64,000 nucleotides of DNA from Candidatus Gastranaerophilales bacterium (GCA_944323145.1 CALURJ010000003.1:62001-126000); one strand, 5' to 3'; positions 45,101 to 53,625 are shown, counted from the first letter of the stretch. Numbers and translations: made by a program. The notes: a model not told the origin generated them from the letters alone.

Positions 45101-45989
45101 TGACACGGATACAGATGTCGATACGGATACCGATATAGATACGGACACAGACACCGACACGGATACAGACACAGATACGGATACGGATATTGACACAGAT
45201 ACAGATACTGACAATGATAACGATAGCGACAGTGACAGTGATAGTGACAATGATACCGATACCGATGTCGATACGGATACCGACACAGATACTGATGTTG
45301 ATAATGACAACGACAATGATAATGATGTAGATACCGACACGGATACTGATACTGACACCGACACAGATACTGATACCGATACGGATATCGATACAGATAC
45401 GGATACTGACACAGATACGGATGTCGACAATGATACTGATAATGATAACGATAGCGACAATGATAACGATAACGACAATGATGATGATACAGATACTGAC
45501 AATGATACAGATACCGACACGGATACAGATATAGACAATGATTCAGATTCCGATGATGATCCGGAAATCCCTCCGTTCACTGATCGTGATATGGGCAAAT
45601 ACACATATAAACAACGTGTAGTTGATTATAATGTAAACTCTATTGACAAACGTCAATATATGAGGTTTAGTGCTCAGGACAACAGAAATCCTGTTCAGCT
45701 CGCAAAAAATACTCAAATTGATTCATTACTTGATATTTCAAGAGGTGGTATTGCAGTTACTCACCATAATGACCTTAAGGTCGGAGATGTGGTGCCTGTT
45801 CAGATTACATACGGTAATTTAAATATTAATGCTGATGTAAAAGTTGTTTCTGCAAACAGCAGGCGGGCAGGAGCTGAATTTATAAATCTTGATGAAGCGA
45901 CTGCAAATAAACTTCTTTATATGAATATACTTCTTGAAGAAGAGGCTACTGCAAGAGCCAGGGGAAATGATTTATCCTGGATAAAATAA
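42189..45989 (+). CDS. Filamentous-haemagglutinin-type adhesin with Asp-Thr tract and C-terminal PilZ domain
   Basis: A 1266-residue protein with an unusual domain order. Residues 1-31 form a signal peptide (basic KSAKRKV, hydrophobic core, AAT cut site). Residues about 32-145 are a TPS/FHA secretion domain, with VFVSPNGMVVGASGVLNVGS as its hallmark. Residues 150-780 are Asn/Gly-rich beta-helix-like repeats (GNVTNTGDLTMTNSGNGGLL and similar). Residues 846-1124 are an almost pure Asp-Thr tract with Asn, Ser and Val variants, flanked by DDPDVPP and DDPEIPP. Residues about 1150-1266 are a PilZ-like domain, with R1155-xxx-R1159 and D1182-x-S-x-x-G1187. PilZ domains bind cytoplasmic c-di-GMP, which conflicts with export through Sec and a TpsB pore. 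No TpsB gene lies nearby. Confidence 0.9.
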   Translation: MIQVKSAKRKVVASALTFCFFLQQSFCLQVAATQITGVVGNNGVYDIDPTAVNGDVGFRKYNNFNLSAGDIANLIFNMEGKDVSTFVNMVDNTININGIVNSVNKNGGFTDGHVVFVSPNGMVVGASGVLNVGSLSVMTPDQSTYDRFKGSVNVPSIAEDYESILSAPGTGAVKIDGQVLARDFVKISAADVNIGNNATILAGVNDTTKILSNRQAEDLFSKLVNSDVSTGNSFANNNGSIVITSYGKDGGTNIAGQLRNYAKNGNIEIKNTGSKGIDISGNVINTNGTLLADNSGAGGLLVSGNVTNTGDLTMTNSGNGGLLVSGNVTNNNGALKLENTNGELLVNTTGIVTSNGTSLLVDNSGAGGMDIQGKVKNTNTNANVRFNNSNSDMKLGSSAVDKNIESNANVNIQITNGDLLNNGVSNVLIATSNGADLNIKAENGAIGKEVGPCDGGVCTGIGTDARDLTKSVNIAVDGKVNAVSTGSVNESLVNLASIDKNMNVDQIKADGRVILLADSSVKGSKAYDIINASSDSTKPNVEGAGISIISSGDIGKADNALTFRQTQGKFGNIDSNLNYSSDAKYGVDMLAINNINIKELDSEDGNKLDTNVCGLISRNGSINAEFSGDTYIRETTAADNINLTTRGKNIYIEHLGEVPTYAQDYYGPNTNIHPDKVKITSLDLGTDWNNRADSTIIIKNGTIDGLGQGRPSSEQDLTLVADNAYAGGYYFNMGNNRGEIPNENPANSTGHKFNPSTVVKDDRTGEITTSNGGTISIRAKAVRPDDVTAIGRNEEERNYYYGGSSQGGDEGYDGVNGGNDGNKQGTEEDDDNLVVPKDDPDVPPLDTDTDTDTDTDTDTDTDTDTDTDTDTDTDSDTDVDNDNDNDDDTDTDNDTDTDTDTDVDTDTDTDTDTDTDTDTDTDIDTDTDTDTDTDTDTDSDTDVDNDTDNDNDNDSDNDNDDDTDTDNDTDTDTDTDVDTDTDIDTDTDTDTDTDTDTDTDIDTDTDTDNDNDSDSDSDSDNDTDTDVDTDTDTDTDVDNDNDNDNDVDTDTDTDTDTDTDTDTDTDIDTDTDTDTDTDVDNDTDNDNDSDNDNDNDNDDDTDTDNDTDTDTDTDIDNDSDSDDDPEIPPFTDRDMGKYTYKQRVVDYNVNSIDKRQYMRFSAQDNRNPVQLAKNTQIDSLLDISRGGIAVTHHNDLKVGDVVPVQITYGNLNINADVKVVSANSRRAGAEFINLDEATANKLLYMNILLEEEATARARGNDLSWIK
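44724..45560 (+). repeat. Hexanucleotide (GAYACN) coding repeat encoding the Asp-Thr tract
   Basis: About 837 bp of imperfect GAYACN units with GATAAY/GAYAGY variants, in frame throughout. There is longer-range order: blocks rich in Asn (VDNDNDNDDDTDTDND) recur several times between pure DT blocks. Because the unit is two codons, gain or loss of units keeps the frame, so length variation is likely. The opposite strand also lacks stops (Ser-Val), which is a by-product. Confidence 0.95.
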
Positions 45990-46007
45990 AAAATATGTTT
46001 TATAAAA

Positions 46008-46043
46008 TAAAAGAAGCTGTTATTATAAACAGCTTCTTTTTTA
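46008..46043. terminator. Bidirectional terminator between convergent genes
   Basis: AAAAGAAGCTGTT-attataa-ACAGCTTCTTTTTT forms a strong stem with A and T tracts. It serves both the adhesin (plus) and the 603-residue orphan (minus). Confidence 0.9.
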
Positions 46044-46046
46044 TTT

Positions 46047-47858
46047 TTACATTGCTCCGATTGCTGCTCGTCTGCGTTGATTTTTTGCCATGATGTCAAG
46101 AGTTCTTTGATCAAAATAAAAATCGGGTACGGTGTTAGTTTGTGTATTATTATTTTGCTGATTTCCGTATGCGCTATATAGTGCGGCCGCATTCTGAAGA
46201 GAAGTACCCCATTTTTGGAATTTATCCCAGAAGTTTTCTGAAGATTTCGCAGCTTTTGTTCCGGCATTTTTAAAAGTACCGGAAAATGCATTATTAACAC
46301 TCTTTTTAGTCTTTTTGCTGACTTCTTTACCGGTGCTGTCAACAATTTTTCCTGTTGCGGAGTCAAATTTTAATCCTTGATTAGTTAGAGTGTCAGTAAA
46401 GTTTGTTTGAGCATTGCTGAAAGAATTATTTAAAATTTCTGCACCTGACTGGCCTGATTTATTAGTTGCGTTTTGGGTAAAGTTGGTTATTTTATCTTTG
46501 CGGCTTAAACCATCCGCAAATGTAATATCTCCATTTGCCATTTGGTTTTGCAAATCACTGCTGACAGCCTTTCTTGCCTGTTTTTCTGTCATGCCGCCAA
46601 GGCCTTCACCGCTTTCAATTTTTTGATCTACAATATCTTTAGCGGCTTGATTGGCTGCTGCTTTTTGGGTTGCCTGTTCTGCGGCCGCATCAATTGAAGC
46701 AAAGTTTTTCTTCAAATCGGCAGTACTTTTACCTGCGGCAGTACCTGTTTGAATTGCAGCGGCCGCACTTTGTAAGGCCCCTGCAAGGTTGCCGTCTGCG
46801 GCGTAAGCTGCTGTTTTAGTAACATTTGCAGCAGCCTGTCCATATTGTCCGACCATATCTGTTACGTTACCAATCTTTTGCATTACTGTGCCGACAGAAA
46901 TTAATGCTGCTCCAGCACCGCCAAGCCAGCTTGTTGAACTGCCAAGGGCTACGAGAGCCTGACCTGCATAATTTACTGCCTGCCCAACCTGTGAAACAAG
47001 TGCTGATACCTGTTCAATTGTTGTTGCGACTTCAATTACTTTATCAGTTTTTGATTGGTTTTCTTCTATATTTTTCTGGTTTGTATTTTGTGTTCTTATA
47101 TAAGCTTTATTAGTCTGTCCCATCTGCTTTAAGGTTCTTGCAGAATTTCTTTGAATACTGTAAATAACTTTTCCGTTTGACTGAACTACAGCTGTTTTAG
47201 AACCTATTATTGTTTGTAATTCTTTAATTCTGTCACTGTTAGAGCTTGAACCGCCATCCTGACCGTTAATTGAAAAAGAATTTGAACCGAGCAGAGATTC
47301 AAGTTCATTTGCTGCATCATCAATTTCTTTTTGTGCATCTTCTGTTTCTTTTACAACTTTTTCTAGCTGTGCATTATCTTGTTTGAGCTCTTTTTCTTGT
47401 TTTTGTAATTGTTTTTCATATTTTTTGTTATCTTTTGTTATTTTCTCATCAAGTTTTACCGCGTCAGAGCTAAATTTGTTTACTGTTGTTGCGTCTTTTT
47501 GGGTATCACTTGTTAAAGAGCGTACGTTGTCTGCTTTCGCTTCTGCATCATTTGCTGCAGCTTTTCCATCAGATGCATTGTCAATATTTTCAATACTTTC
47601 AATAGATGATGAACTTGAATTGTTTGTGGAAGTTGCAACGGTTGTTTTTGAACCATTATTTAAATCATCAATACTTCTTCTTGTATTTAAATCGGTAATT
47701 GTACCTGTAGTTTTAGTTGTAGCCCCTGGAGCATTAAAAATAGAGCCTGTCATTTTCATATACTCAGGCTTAGCTGCCTGGGCAGACTTTTGTGCCTGCT
47801 TTGTCATTGCAGCTTTAACTATGTTTACTTTGTTGTTGTATACGTTGTTAACGCTCAT
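46047..47858 (-). CDS. Large orphan protein with coiled coil and Gly/Ala-rich hydrophobic region
   Basis: A 603-residue protein of unknown family with no signal peptide. Residues 1-100 are Ser/Thr/Asn-rich. About 115-190 is a strong coiled coil (KYEKQLQKQEKELKQDNAQL and onward). Roughly 275-370 is a long Ala/Gly-rich, partly hydrophobic region (LVALGSSTSWLGGAGAALIS, VGTVMQKIGNVTDMVGQYGQ) that could insert in membranes. The rest is polar, ending in NQRRRAAIGAM. Coiled coil plus hydrophobic hairpin without a signal peptide recalls type III secretion translocators (SipB/IpaB-like), but no sequence motif proves this. It is monocistronic, converging on the adhesin gene. Confidence 0.6.
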   Translation of the reverse strand: MSVNNVYNNKVNIVKAAMTKQAQKSAQAAKPEYMKMTGSIFNAPGATTKTTGTITDLNTRRSIDDLNNGSKTTVATSTNNSSSSSIESIENIDNASDGKAAANDAEAKADNVRSLTSDTQKDATTVNKFSSDAVKLDEKITKDNKKYEKQLQKQEKELKQDNAQLEKVVKETEDAQKEIDDAANELESLLGSNSFSINGQDGGSSSNSDRIKELQTIIGSKTAVVQSNGKVIYSIQRNSARTLKQMGQTNKAYIRTQNTNQKNIEENQSKTDKVIEVATTIEQVSALVSQVGQAVNYAGQALVALGSSTSWLGGAGAALISVGTVMQKIGNVTDMVGQYGQAAANVTKTAAYAADGNLAGALQSAAAAIQTGTAAGKSTADLKKNFASIDAAAEQATQKAAANQAAKDIVDQKIESGEGLGGMTEKQARKAVSSDLQNQMANGDITFADGLSRKDKITNFTQNATNKSGQSGAEILNNSFSNAQTNFTDTLTNQGLKFDSATGKIVDSTGKEVSKKTKKSVNNAFSGTFKNAGTKAAKSSENFWDKFQKWGTSLQNAAALYSAYGNQQNNNTQTNTVPDFYFDQRTLDIMAKNQRRRAAIGAM

Positions 47859-48029
47859 GGCTCTCTTTTCGTGTTAATCTCTCTTAAATATATAAAAACG
47901 TTCTATTTACCCCGATTTCAGCATGTTTGCATGTTGTTACATTTGTTAATATTTAAAATTTGCTTTAATTTATTGTTTTTGATAAAATTAATTTTGTATT
48001 TTAGTTAGTAAAAGAGGGAGATATAAATT

Positions 48030-48842
48030 ATGAAACTAATGGAAGGCAAAAAGGGTGTAATTTTCGGAGTATCAAATACTCACGGAATTGCTTATGCAAT
48101 AGCAAGACAGCTTTATGAAGCAGGTGCAGATATCGCATTTACTTATGCAGGCGAAGCAATGGAAAAACGTGTAAGACCGCTTGCTGAAGAAATGGGCGCA
48201 AAAATAATTATGAGCTGTGATGTTACAAAAGAAGATGAAGTTGCAGCTGTATTTAAAGAATGTGAAAAAGTTTACGGCAAATTGGATTTTGTTGTTCATG
48301 CTGTTGCTTTTGCCGCAAAAGAAGATTTACAGGGAAGATTTATTGATACATCAAAAGCAGGATGGGATTTAGCATTAGGTGTAAGTGCTTATTCTTTAAT
48401 TTCTCTTTGTAAACATGCTGAACCAATTCTTAATGAAGGAGCATCTGTATTTGCATTAACTTATTTAGGTTCTGAGTATGTTGTTGCGAACTATAACGTA
48501 ATGGGTGTTGCAAAAGCTGCATTAGAATCTTCAATGAGATACCTTGCTGCAGATTTAGGTAAAAAAGGTGTCAGAGTTAACTGTATTTCTGCTGGTGCTG
48601 TTAAAACTCTTGCTGCTAAAGGTATTTCAGGGTTTGATAAAATGCTTAAAGCTGCAGTTGCAAAATCTCCGCTTAATCGCAATGTTGCTTTGGAAGATGT
48701 TGGTAAAGCAGGCTTATATCTGGCATCAGATTTGTCAACTGGAACAACCGGGCAAATCCTTTATGTGGATTGCGGATGCCACGCCGTATATGCATCTTTA
48801 GAAGAAATGGAAATTATTGCAAATTCTATTCCGAAAGCGTAA
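48030..48842 (+). CDS. fabI: Enoyl-ACP reductase
   Basis: Carries out the last step of each fatty acid elongation round. The 270 residues match FabI rather than general SDRs: GVSNTHGIAYAIARQLYEAG (the FabI form of the nucleotide-binding loop), HAVAFAAKEDLQGRFIDTSK, Tyr-x6-Lys in YNVMGVAKAAL, and ADLGKKGVRVNCISAGAVKT followed by LAAKGISGFDKM. GAGGGAG precedes the ATG, and a strong terminator follows. Confidence 0.95.
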   Translation: MKLMEGKKGVIFGVSNTHGIAYAIARQLYEAGADIAFTYAGEAMEKRVRPLAEEMGAKIIMSCDVTKEDEVAAVFKECEKVYGKLDFVVHAVAFAAKEDLQGRFIDTSKAGWDLALGVSAYSLISLCKHAEPILNEGASVFALTYLGSEYVVANYNVMGVAKAALESSMRYLAADLGKKGVRVNCISAGAVKTLAAKGISGFDKMLKAAVAKSPLNRNVALEDVGKAGLYLASDLSTGTTGQILYVDCGCHAVYASLEEMEIIANSIPKA

Positions 48843-48854
48843 ATTAAAATAAAT

Positions 48855-48887
48855 AAAAAAAGACAGGAAACTCCTGTCTTTTTTTTT
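48855..48887 (+). terminator. Terminator after fabI
   Basis: AAAAAAAGACAGGA-aac-TCCTGTCTTTTTTTTT: perfect stem with T run, 13 bp past the fabI stop codon. Confidence 0.93.
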
Positions 48888-48940
48888 GCCTTTTTTTGTG
48901 CTATTTTTTTTATATAAGAAAATTAAGAGGGATTTTTTAT

Positions 48941-51640
48941 ATGACAGCAACTAAAATTGATGATTTACCCACGGTTTATAACCCTAAAGAAACAGAAGAA
49001 AAAATATATAAATTTTGGGAAGAAGGAGAATATTTCAAGGCTGATGCAAAAAGTGAAAAGCCTGCATATTCTATAGTTATTCCGCCGCCGAATGTTACGG
49101 GTGTGCTTCACATGGGACATGCACTGGATGAAACTTTACAGGATATTTTAGTTCGTTATCACAGAATGGCAGGTTATGAAACCCTCTGGCTTCCGGGAAC
49201 AGATCACGCAGGGATTGCTACACAAAATGTTGTTGAAAAAATGCTTAGAGAGAAAGGACTTTCCCGCTATGATTTAGGACGTGAAAAATTCCTTGAAGAA
49301 ACATGGAAATGGGCAAATGAACATAAATCAGCAATTTTAGATCAATGTAAACGACTGGGTGCTTCTTTTGATCGTTCAAGAGAAAGATTTACATTTGATG
49401 AAGGATGTTCGGAAGCTGTTAAAGAAGTTTTTGTAAGACTTTATGAAAAAGGATTAATTTACAAAGGAAAATATATTGTAAACTGGTGCCCGCGCTGCAA
49501 CAGTGCTATTTCAGATGTTGAAACAGAATATGTAACAGAACAGGGACACATGTGGGAAATTTCATACCCCTTAAAAGGTGAAAGCGGTGCTATAATTGTT
49601 GCAACCACACGTCCTGAAACAATATTCGGGGATGTTGCAATTGCTGTACATCCGTCTGATCACAAATATTCCGAACTGATAGGCAAAACGGTAATAATTC
49701 CTCTTTCCGGCAGAGAAATTCCAATTATTGCAGATGAATATGTTGATAAGAATTTTGGAACGGGTGCTGTTAAAATTACTCCTGCACACGACCCGAATGA
49801 CTTTGAAGTTGGTAAACGCCACGGATTTAATCCTATATGGGTTATCAATAATGACGGCACCATGAAAGCATGCAAAGAAGTCCCGCAGGAATTGCACGGA
49901 CTTGACAGATATGAAGCAAGAGAAAAAATTGTCGGAATGCTTTCATATAACAACTTCCTGCTCCGAACAAGAGATCATGAACACAATGTCGGAAAATGCC
50001 AGAGATGTGGAACAACTATTGAACCGCTTCTTTCCGAACAGTGGTTTGTCAAAATGGAACCTCTTGCTAAAGAAGCTATTGCCGCAGTTAAAGACGGAAG
50101 AATAAAATTTGTTCCTGACAGATGGGAGAAAAATTATCTCGGTTGGATGGAAAATATCAGGGATTGGTGCATATCCCGCCAATTATGGTGGGGACATCAA
50201 ATTCCCGCATACTACCATAACGAAACAGGTGAAATGGTAGTTGCAAAAGAAAATCCTGACCCTGCAAACTATACTCAAGATAGTGATGTATTGGATACTT
50301 GGTTCTCGTCAGGATTGTGGCCGTTTTCAACTATGGGCTGGCCGAATACAGACAGTGAAGATTTCAAAAAATTCTACCCTACAACCACTTTAGTTACGGG
50401 TTTTGATATTATCTTCTTCTGGGTAGCAAGAATGATTACAATGGGGTTGGAATTTACAGGAAAAGCTCCATTTTCAACGGTTTATATCCACGGTCTTATC
50501 CGCGATGAAAAAGGTCAGAAGATGTCCAAGTCAAAGGGTAATACTATTGACCCTGTAAAAATTATTGATAAATACGGATGTGATGCCTTGAGATTTACAA
50601 TGACATCTCTGTGTACTTACGGCGGTCAGGATATTAAAATGAGCGAAGAGAGATTTGAGTACGGCAGAAATTTTGCTAACAAAATCTGGAATGCTTCGCG
50701 TTTTGTATTGATGAACCTTGAAGGAATCGACAATAAAGATATTGATTTTGAGAACCTTACAATTGCTGATAAGTGGATTTTGGACAAATTGAATAAAACA
50801 GCAAAAGAAGTAAATGAAAATATTGAAAATTTCAGAATAGGTGAAACTGCACATATTCTTTATGATTTCTTCTGGAACTCATATTGCGACTGGTATGTTG
50901 AAATTGCAAAAATTCAACTTCAGGATAGTGCTTTGAAAGTAAATACTCAGCGAGTTTTAAGATATGTTCTTGATATGTCGCTGAGAATGCTTCATCCGAT
51001 TATGCCTCATATAACGGAACAGGTTTGGCAGCTAATTCCGAAAGCTGATTGCAAGCTGAGGACGAACAGAATTGCAGATCCGTTAAACGCGAGCAACCAG
51101 GCAGTCAGGGCGCTTATTGTTGCGCAATTCCCGAAATATAAGGATGAGCTAGTATTTTCTAAGGAAGCTCAGGAAATGGAGCTTGTTTTTGAAACAATTA
51201 CATCTTTGCGTAATCTTCGACAGAGTTTTAACATTTCGCCTTCCGTAAAATTTGATATTGAAATTCGTGCAGAAAAATCTGAAAAAACAATTTTTGAGGA
51301 AATAGAAGCATACATTAAACGTCTTGCGAGAGTAGAAAATATTTCTTATGCTGAAGAAACAGCTCCTGTTCCGCCAAAATCTGCTACAGCAGTTGTTTCT
51401 GCTTCAAAAATTATTGTTCCTCTTGCTGATTTGATTGATTTGGATGCTGAAATTGCAAGACAGCAAAAGAAACTGGATAAGCTTACGGTTGAGAAGAAAT
51501 CAATGCTGGGAAGAATAAATAATCCGAAATTTGTTGCGAATGCTCCAAAAGAATTGATAGAGCAGACAAAGGCAAGAGTTTCCGAAATAGAAATTCAGGA
51601 AAAGACAATTCTTGATTTGATATCTTCTTTAAAAGCTTAA
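48941..51640 (+). CDS. valS: Valyl-tRNA synthetase
   Basis: Charges tRNA-Val. The 899-residue class I enzyme shows the HIGH motif as HMGH in NVTGVLHMGHALDETLQDIL, the editing domain with ATTRPETIFGDVAIAVHP, KMSKSKGN, and a C-terminal coiled coil (DAEIARQQKKLDKLTVEKKS) typical of ValRS. I start at MTATKIDD, with GAGGGA 9 bp upstream; a frame fifteen codons longer overlaps the fabI terminator region. Confidence 0.98.
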   Translation: MTATKIDDLPTVYNPKETEEKIYKFWEEGEYFKADAKSEKPAYSIVIPPPNVTGVLHMGHALDETLQDILVRYHRMAGYETLWLPGTDHAGIATQNVVEKMLREKGLSRYDLGREKFLEETWKWANEHKSAILDQCKRLGASFDRSRERFTFDEGCSEAVKEVFVRLYEKGLIYKGKYIVNWCPRCNSAISDVETEYVTEQGHMWEISYPLKGESGAIIVATTRPETIFGDVAIAVHPSDHKYSELIGKTVIIPLSGREIPIIADEYVDKNFGTGAVKITPAHDPNDFEVGKRHGFNPIWVINNDGTMKACKEVPQELHGLDRYEAREKIVGMLSYNNFLLRTRDHEHNVGKCQRCGTTIEPLLSEQWFVKMEPLAKEAIAAVKDGRIKFVPDRWEKNYLGWMENIRDWCISRQLWWGHQIPAYYHNETGEMVVAKENPDPANYTQDSDVLDTWFSSGLWPFSTMGWPNTDSEDFKKFYPTTTLVTGFDIIFFWVARMITMGLEFTGKAPFSTVYIHGLIRDEKGQKMSKSKGNTIDPVKIIDKYGCDALRFTMTSLCTYGGQDIKMSEERFEYGRNFANKIWNASRFVLMNLEGIDNKDIDFENLTIADKWILDKLNKTAKEVNENIENFRIGETAHILYDFFWNSYCDWYVEIAKIQLQDSALKVNTQRVLRYVLDMSLRMLHPIMPHITEQVWQLIPKADCKLRTNRIADPLNASNQAVRALIVAQFPKYKDELVFSKEAQEMELVFETITSLRNLRQSFNISPSVKFDIEIRAEKSEKTIFEEIEAYIKRLARVENISYAEETAPVPPKSATAVVSASKIIVPLADLIDLDAEIARQQKKLDKLTVEKKSMLGRINNPKFVANAPKELIEQTKARVSEIEIQEKTILDLISSLKA

Positions 51641-51753
51641 TTGTAAAAAAATGTTAAATGAAAGCGGGAATTTAGGAAAAATTTTATCTTTATAGTACTT
51701 ATATGTTCATAGATTGGCAGATATGCTGATATTTATTGAAAGGACGATGAGTT

Positions 51754-52020
51754 ATGTCTAAAATTACCCCTGTAAGTATTAATTTTGTTGATCGTGCAAA
51801 ACAGTTAGGTAGAAGATTTGCAAGTATTCCGCTAAAAGACGGAAGTTCCGCAAAGTTATCCTGGGATGATAATGCTTGCGATTGTTTTATTGTAAAAAAT
51901 AATAAAATTACTGGTGCCCGTGGTGCTTATGGCAGACCGGAACATATAGAAAATGAACTGGCTGTTATTCTCGAAAAATTGGAAAAATTGATTTCCCCGG
52001 GAAGTAAAATTAACCTGTAA
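51754..52020 (+). CDS. Small orphan protein, tandem paralogue 1
   Basis: An 88-residue protein of unknown function preceded by GAAAGGACG. It shares a pattern with the next gene: IPLKDGSSAKLSWDD, then CDCFIVKNNKITGARGAYGR and P, then a C-terminal helix AVILEKLEKL. The alternating strand pattern followed by one helix suggests a small alpha/beta fold. No signal or membrane segment. Confidence 0.6.
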   Translation: MSKITPVSINFVDRAKQLGRRFASIPLKDGSSAKLSWDDNACDCFIVKNNKITGARGAYGRPEHIENELAVILEKLEKLISPGSKINL

Positions 52021-52044
52021 AATTATAAATAAGATTTAATAAAG

Positions 52045-52073
52045 AAACAGAATATGATTTTTTATATTCTGTT
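52045..52073 (+). terminator. Weak terminator between the paralogues
   Basis: AACAGAATAT and ATATTCTGTT flank a T-rich loop, followed by CTTATTTTG. The T run is interrupted, so termination may be partial. Confidence 0.5.
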
Positions 52074-52107
52074 CTTATTTTGTGTAACTGTATAAGAAAG
52101 GATTTAT

Positions 52108-52413
52108 ATGAACATAAGATCTGGTAATGTTACTGATATTGAAAAATATTCACAAACCCTAAAATTGAAAATGCTTATGCTTCCGTTAAAGGATAAATCT
52201 AAAGCGTATCTTTTAAAAAATGATGAAAGATTTGATTATTTTCTTGTAAAAGATGGCAAAATACAAGATGGATGCAGTATGTCAGGAACTCCTTCACAGG
52301 TATGGAAGTATGCTGTTAATGTCGCTTTAAACCTGGAAAGTAAGGTAGAAGAAGGCGTATGCTTTATCGAAGAAGTTTATAAAGCCTTCCTGAAGTATGC
52401 TGAAGGCAAATAA
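52108..52413 (+). CDS. Small orphan protein, tandem paralogue 2
   Basis: A 101-residue protein, preceded by GAAAGGA. It aligns with paralogue 1 through LPLKDKSKAYLLKND, FDYFLVKDGKIQDGCSMSGT, P, and a helix AVNVALNLE, with an extra C-terminal helix (CFIEEVYKAFLKYAEGK). Identity is low but spacing is conserved, so an old duplication is likely. Function unknown. Confidence 0.6.
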   Translation: MNIRSGNVTDIEKYSQTLKLKMLMLPLKDKSKAYLLKNDERFDYFLVKDGKIQDGCSMSGTPSQVWKYAVNVALNLESKVEEGVCFIEEVYKAFLKYAEGK

Positions 52414-52513
52414 TCTCTGTAAAAGAAGTTTACAAAAACTTTACAAATATTTAAACATTTGTTACAATAGTCGCAAGGTTAATATAGTAGTGTCTTATGA
52501 CAATGGAGTGAAA

Positions 52514-53611
52514 ATGACATCAAAAGAATTGGACTTTGAAGAATTATTAAAACAGTATGATTACAAATTTCAAAAGGGTGATTTAGTCAAGGGCATCGTA
52601 TGCGGCTATGACAGTCAGGGTGTAATGGTTGATATAGGTGCTAAAACTATTGCTGTTGTCCCTACACGTGAGGCTGTTGACAAAGATGAAAATATTGAAC
52701 AAAAGTATGAAAAAGGTAAGGAATACGAATTTTTGATTATTAAAGAGGAAGATGAAGACGGAAAATTCCTTCTCTCCCGTAAAAAAGTTGATCTTGCCTA
52801 TGCTTGGAAAGAACTTGAAAAAGCTAAGGAAGCTGATGAAACAATTCTCGGAACAATTGCCGGTATTGTTAAAGGAGGTGTCCTTGTTGAAATTTCAGGA
52901 GTAAGAGGTTTTGTTCCTTCTTCTCAGCTGCGGACTAAAGAGAGCGACTTGGAAGTCGGCGGAAAACTTGAATTGAAAATTCTTACTCTTGAACCTCAGC
53001 AGAATAATTTTATACTTTCTAATAAGAAAGTTTATGATGATTCGGTTGTTGAAGCCAGAAAAAATGTGTTCTCACAAATTGAACCCGGTCAGATTGTAAA
53101 AGGCGATGTCGTTAGAATTACTGATTTCGGTGCATTTATTGATCTCGGCGGAATTGACGGCTTACTCCCTCTGTCACAGCTTTCCTGGAGATGGATTGAT
53201 CATCCGACAGATATATTAAATGTCGGAGATAAGATTGACGTTGAAGTTATTGCTGTTGATCATGATAAACAGCGTGTTTCTTTAAGTTTAAAAAATCTTG
53301 AACCGGATCCGTGGGTAGAAGCCGAAAAACAAATTAAAGAAGGTGATAAAGTTGAAGGGACCATTACAAGAATAAAACACTTTGGTGCTTTTGTTGAAGT
53401 GTTCCCTGGTGTGGAAGCTTTGCTGCCTCATGCAGAAGTCGTTGAATTGCAGAATAAAAAAGATTGTATTTTGCAGGTAGGCGATAAGGTTGACACTTAT
53501 ATTCTTAAATTTAACCCGACAGATAAACGTATTGCTTTAACGGTAAATCCTGATAAGTTTGAATCCAAAGAAATCGAACAGACTGATGACGGAAATGAAG
53601 ATAAAGAATAA
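52514..53611 (+). CDS. rpsA: S1 RNA-binding domain protein (ribosomal protein S1-like)
   Basis: A 365-residue protein with four S1 domains, at about 20-90, 103-170, 190-260 and 275-345. The last two are the best preserved (VKGDVVRITDFGAFIDLGGI with DGLLPLSQLSW; VEGTITRIKHFGAFVEVFPG with VEALLPHAEV). S1 proteins bind mRNA for initiation; short 3-4 domain forms are common outside Proteobacteria. I start at MTSKELDF with GGAG just upstream; a frame 39 codons longer overlaps the preceding gene and looks non-coding. Confidence 0.9.
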   Translation: MTSKELDFEELLKQYDYKFQKGDLVKGIVCGYDSQGVMVDIGAKTIAVVPTREAVDKDENIEQKYEKGKEYEFLIIKEEDEDGKFLLSRKKVDLAYAWKELEKAKEADETILGTIAGIVKGGVLVEISGVRGFVPSSQLRTKESDLEVGGKLELKILTLEPQQNNFILSNKKVYDDSVVEARKNVFSQIEPGQIVKGDVVRITDFGAFIDLGGIDGLLPLSQLSWRWIDHPTDILNVGDKIDVEVIAVDHDKQRVSLSLKNLEPDPWVEAEKQIKEGDKVEGTITRIKHFGAFVEVFPGVEALLPHAEVVELQNKKDCILQVGDKVDTYILKFNPTDKRIALTVNPDKFESKEIEQTDDGNEDKE

Positions 53612-53625
53612 GTTTAATATATAAA

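Noticed and set aside
44724..45560. CRISPR array
   Set aside because: Units are 6-bp coding repeats without unique spacers. No CRISPR array or cas gene was seen anywhere in the window.
44621..45604. Long minus-strand open frame encoding Ser-Val repeats
   Set aside because: It is the reverse reading of the GAYACN tract, which has no stops on either strand; no start signal or independent domain supports it.
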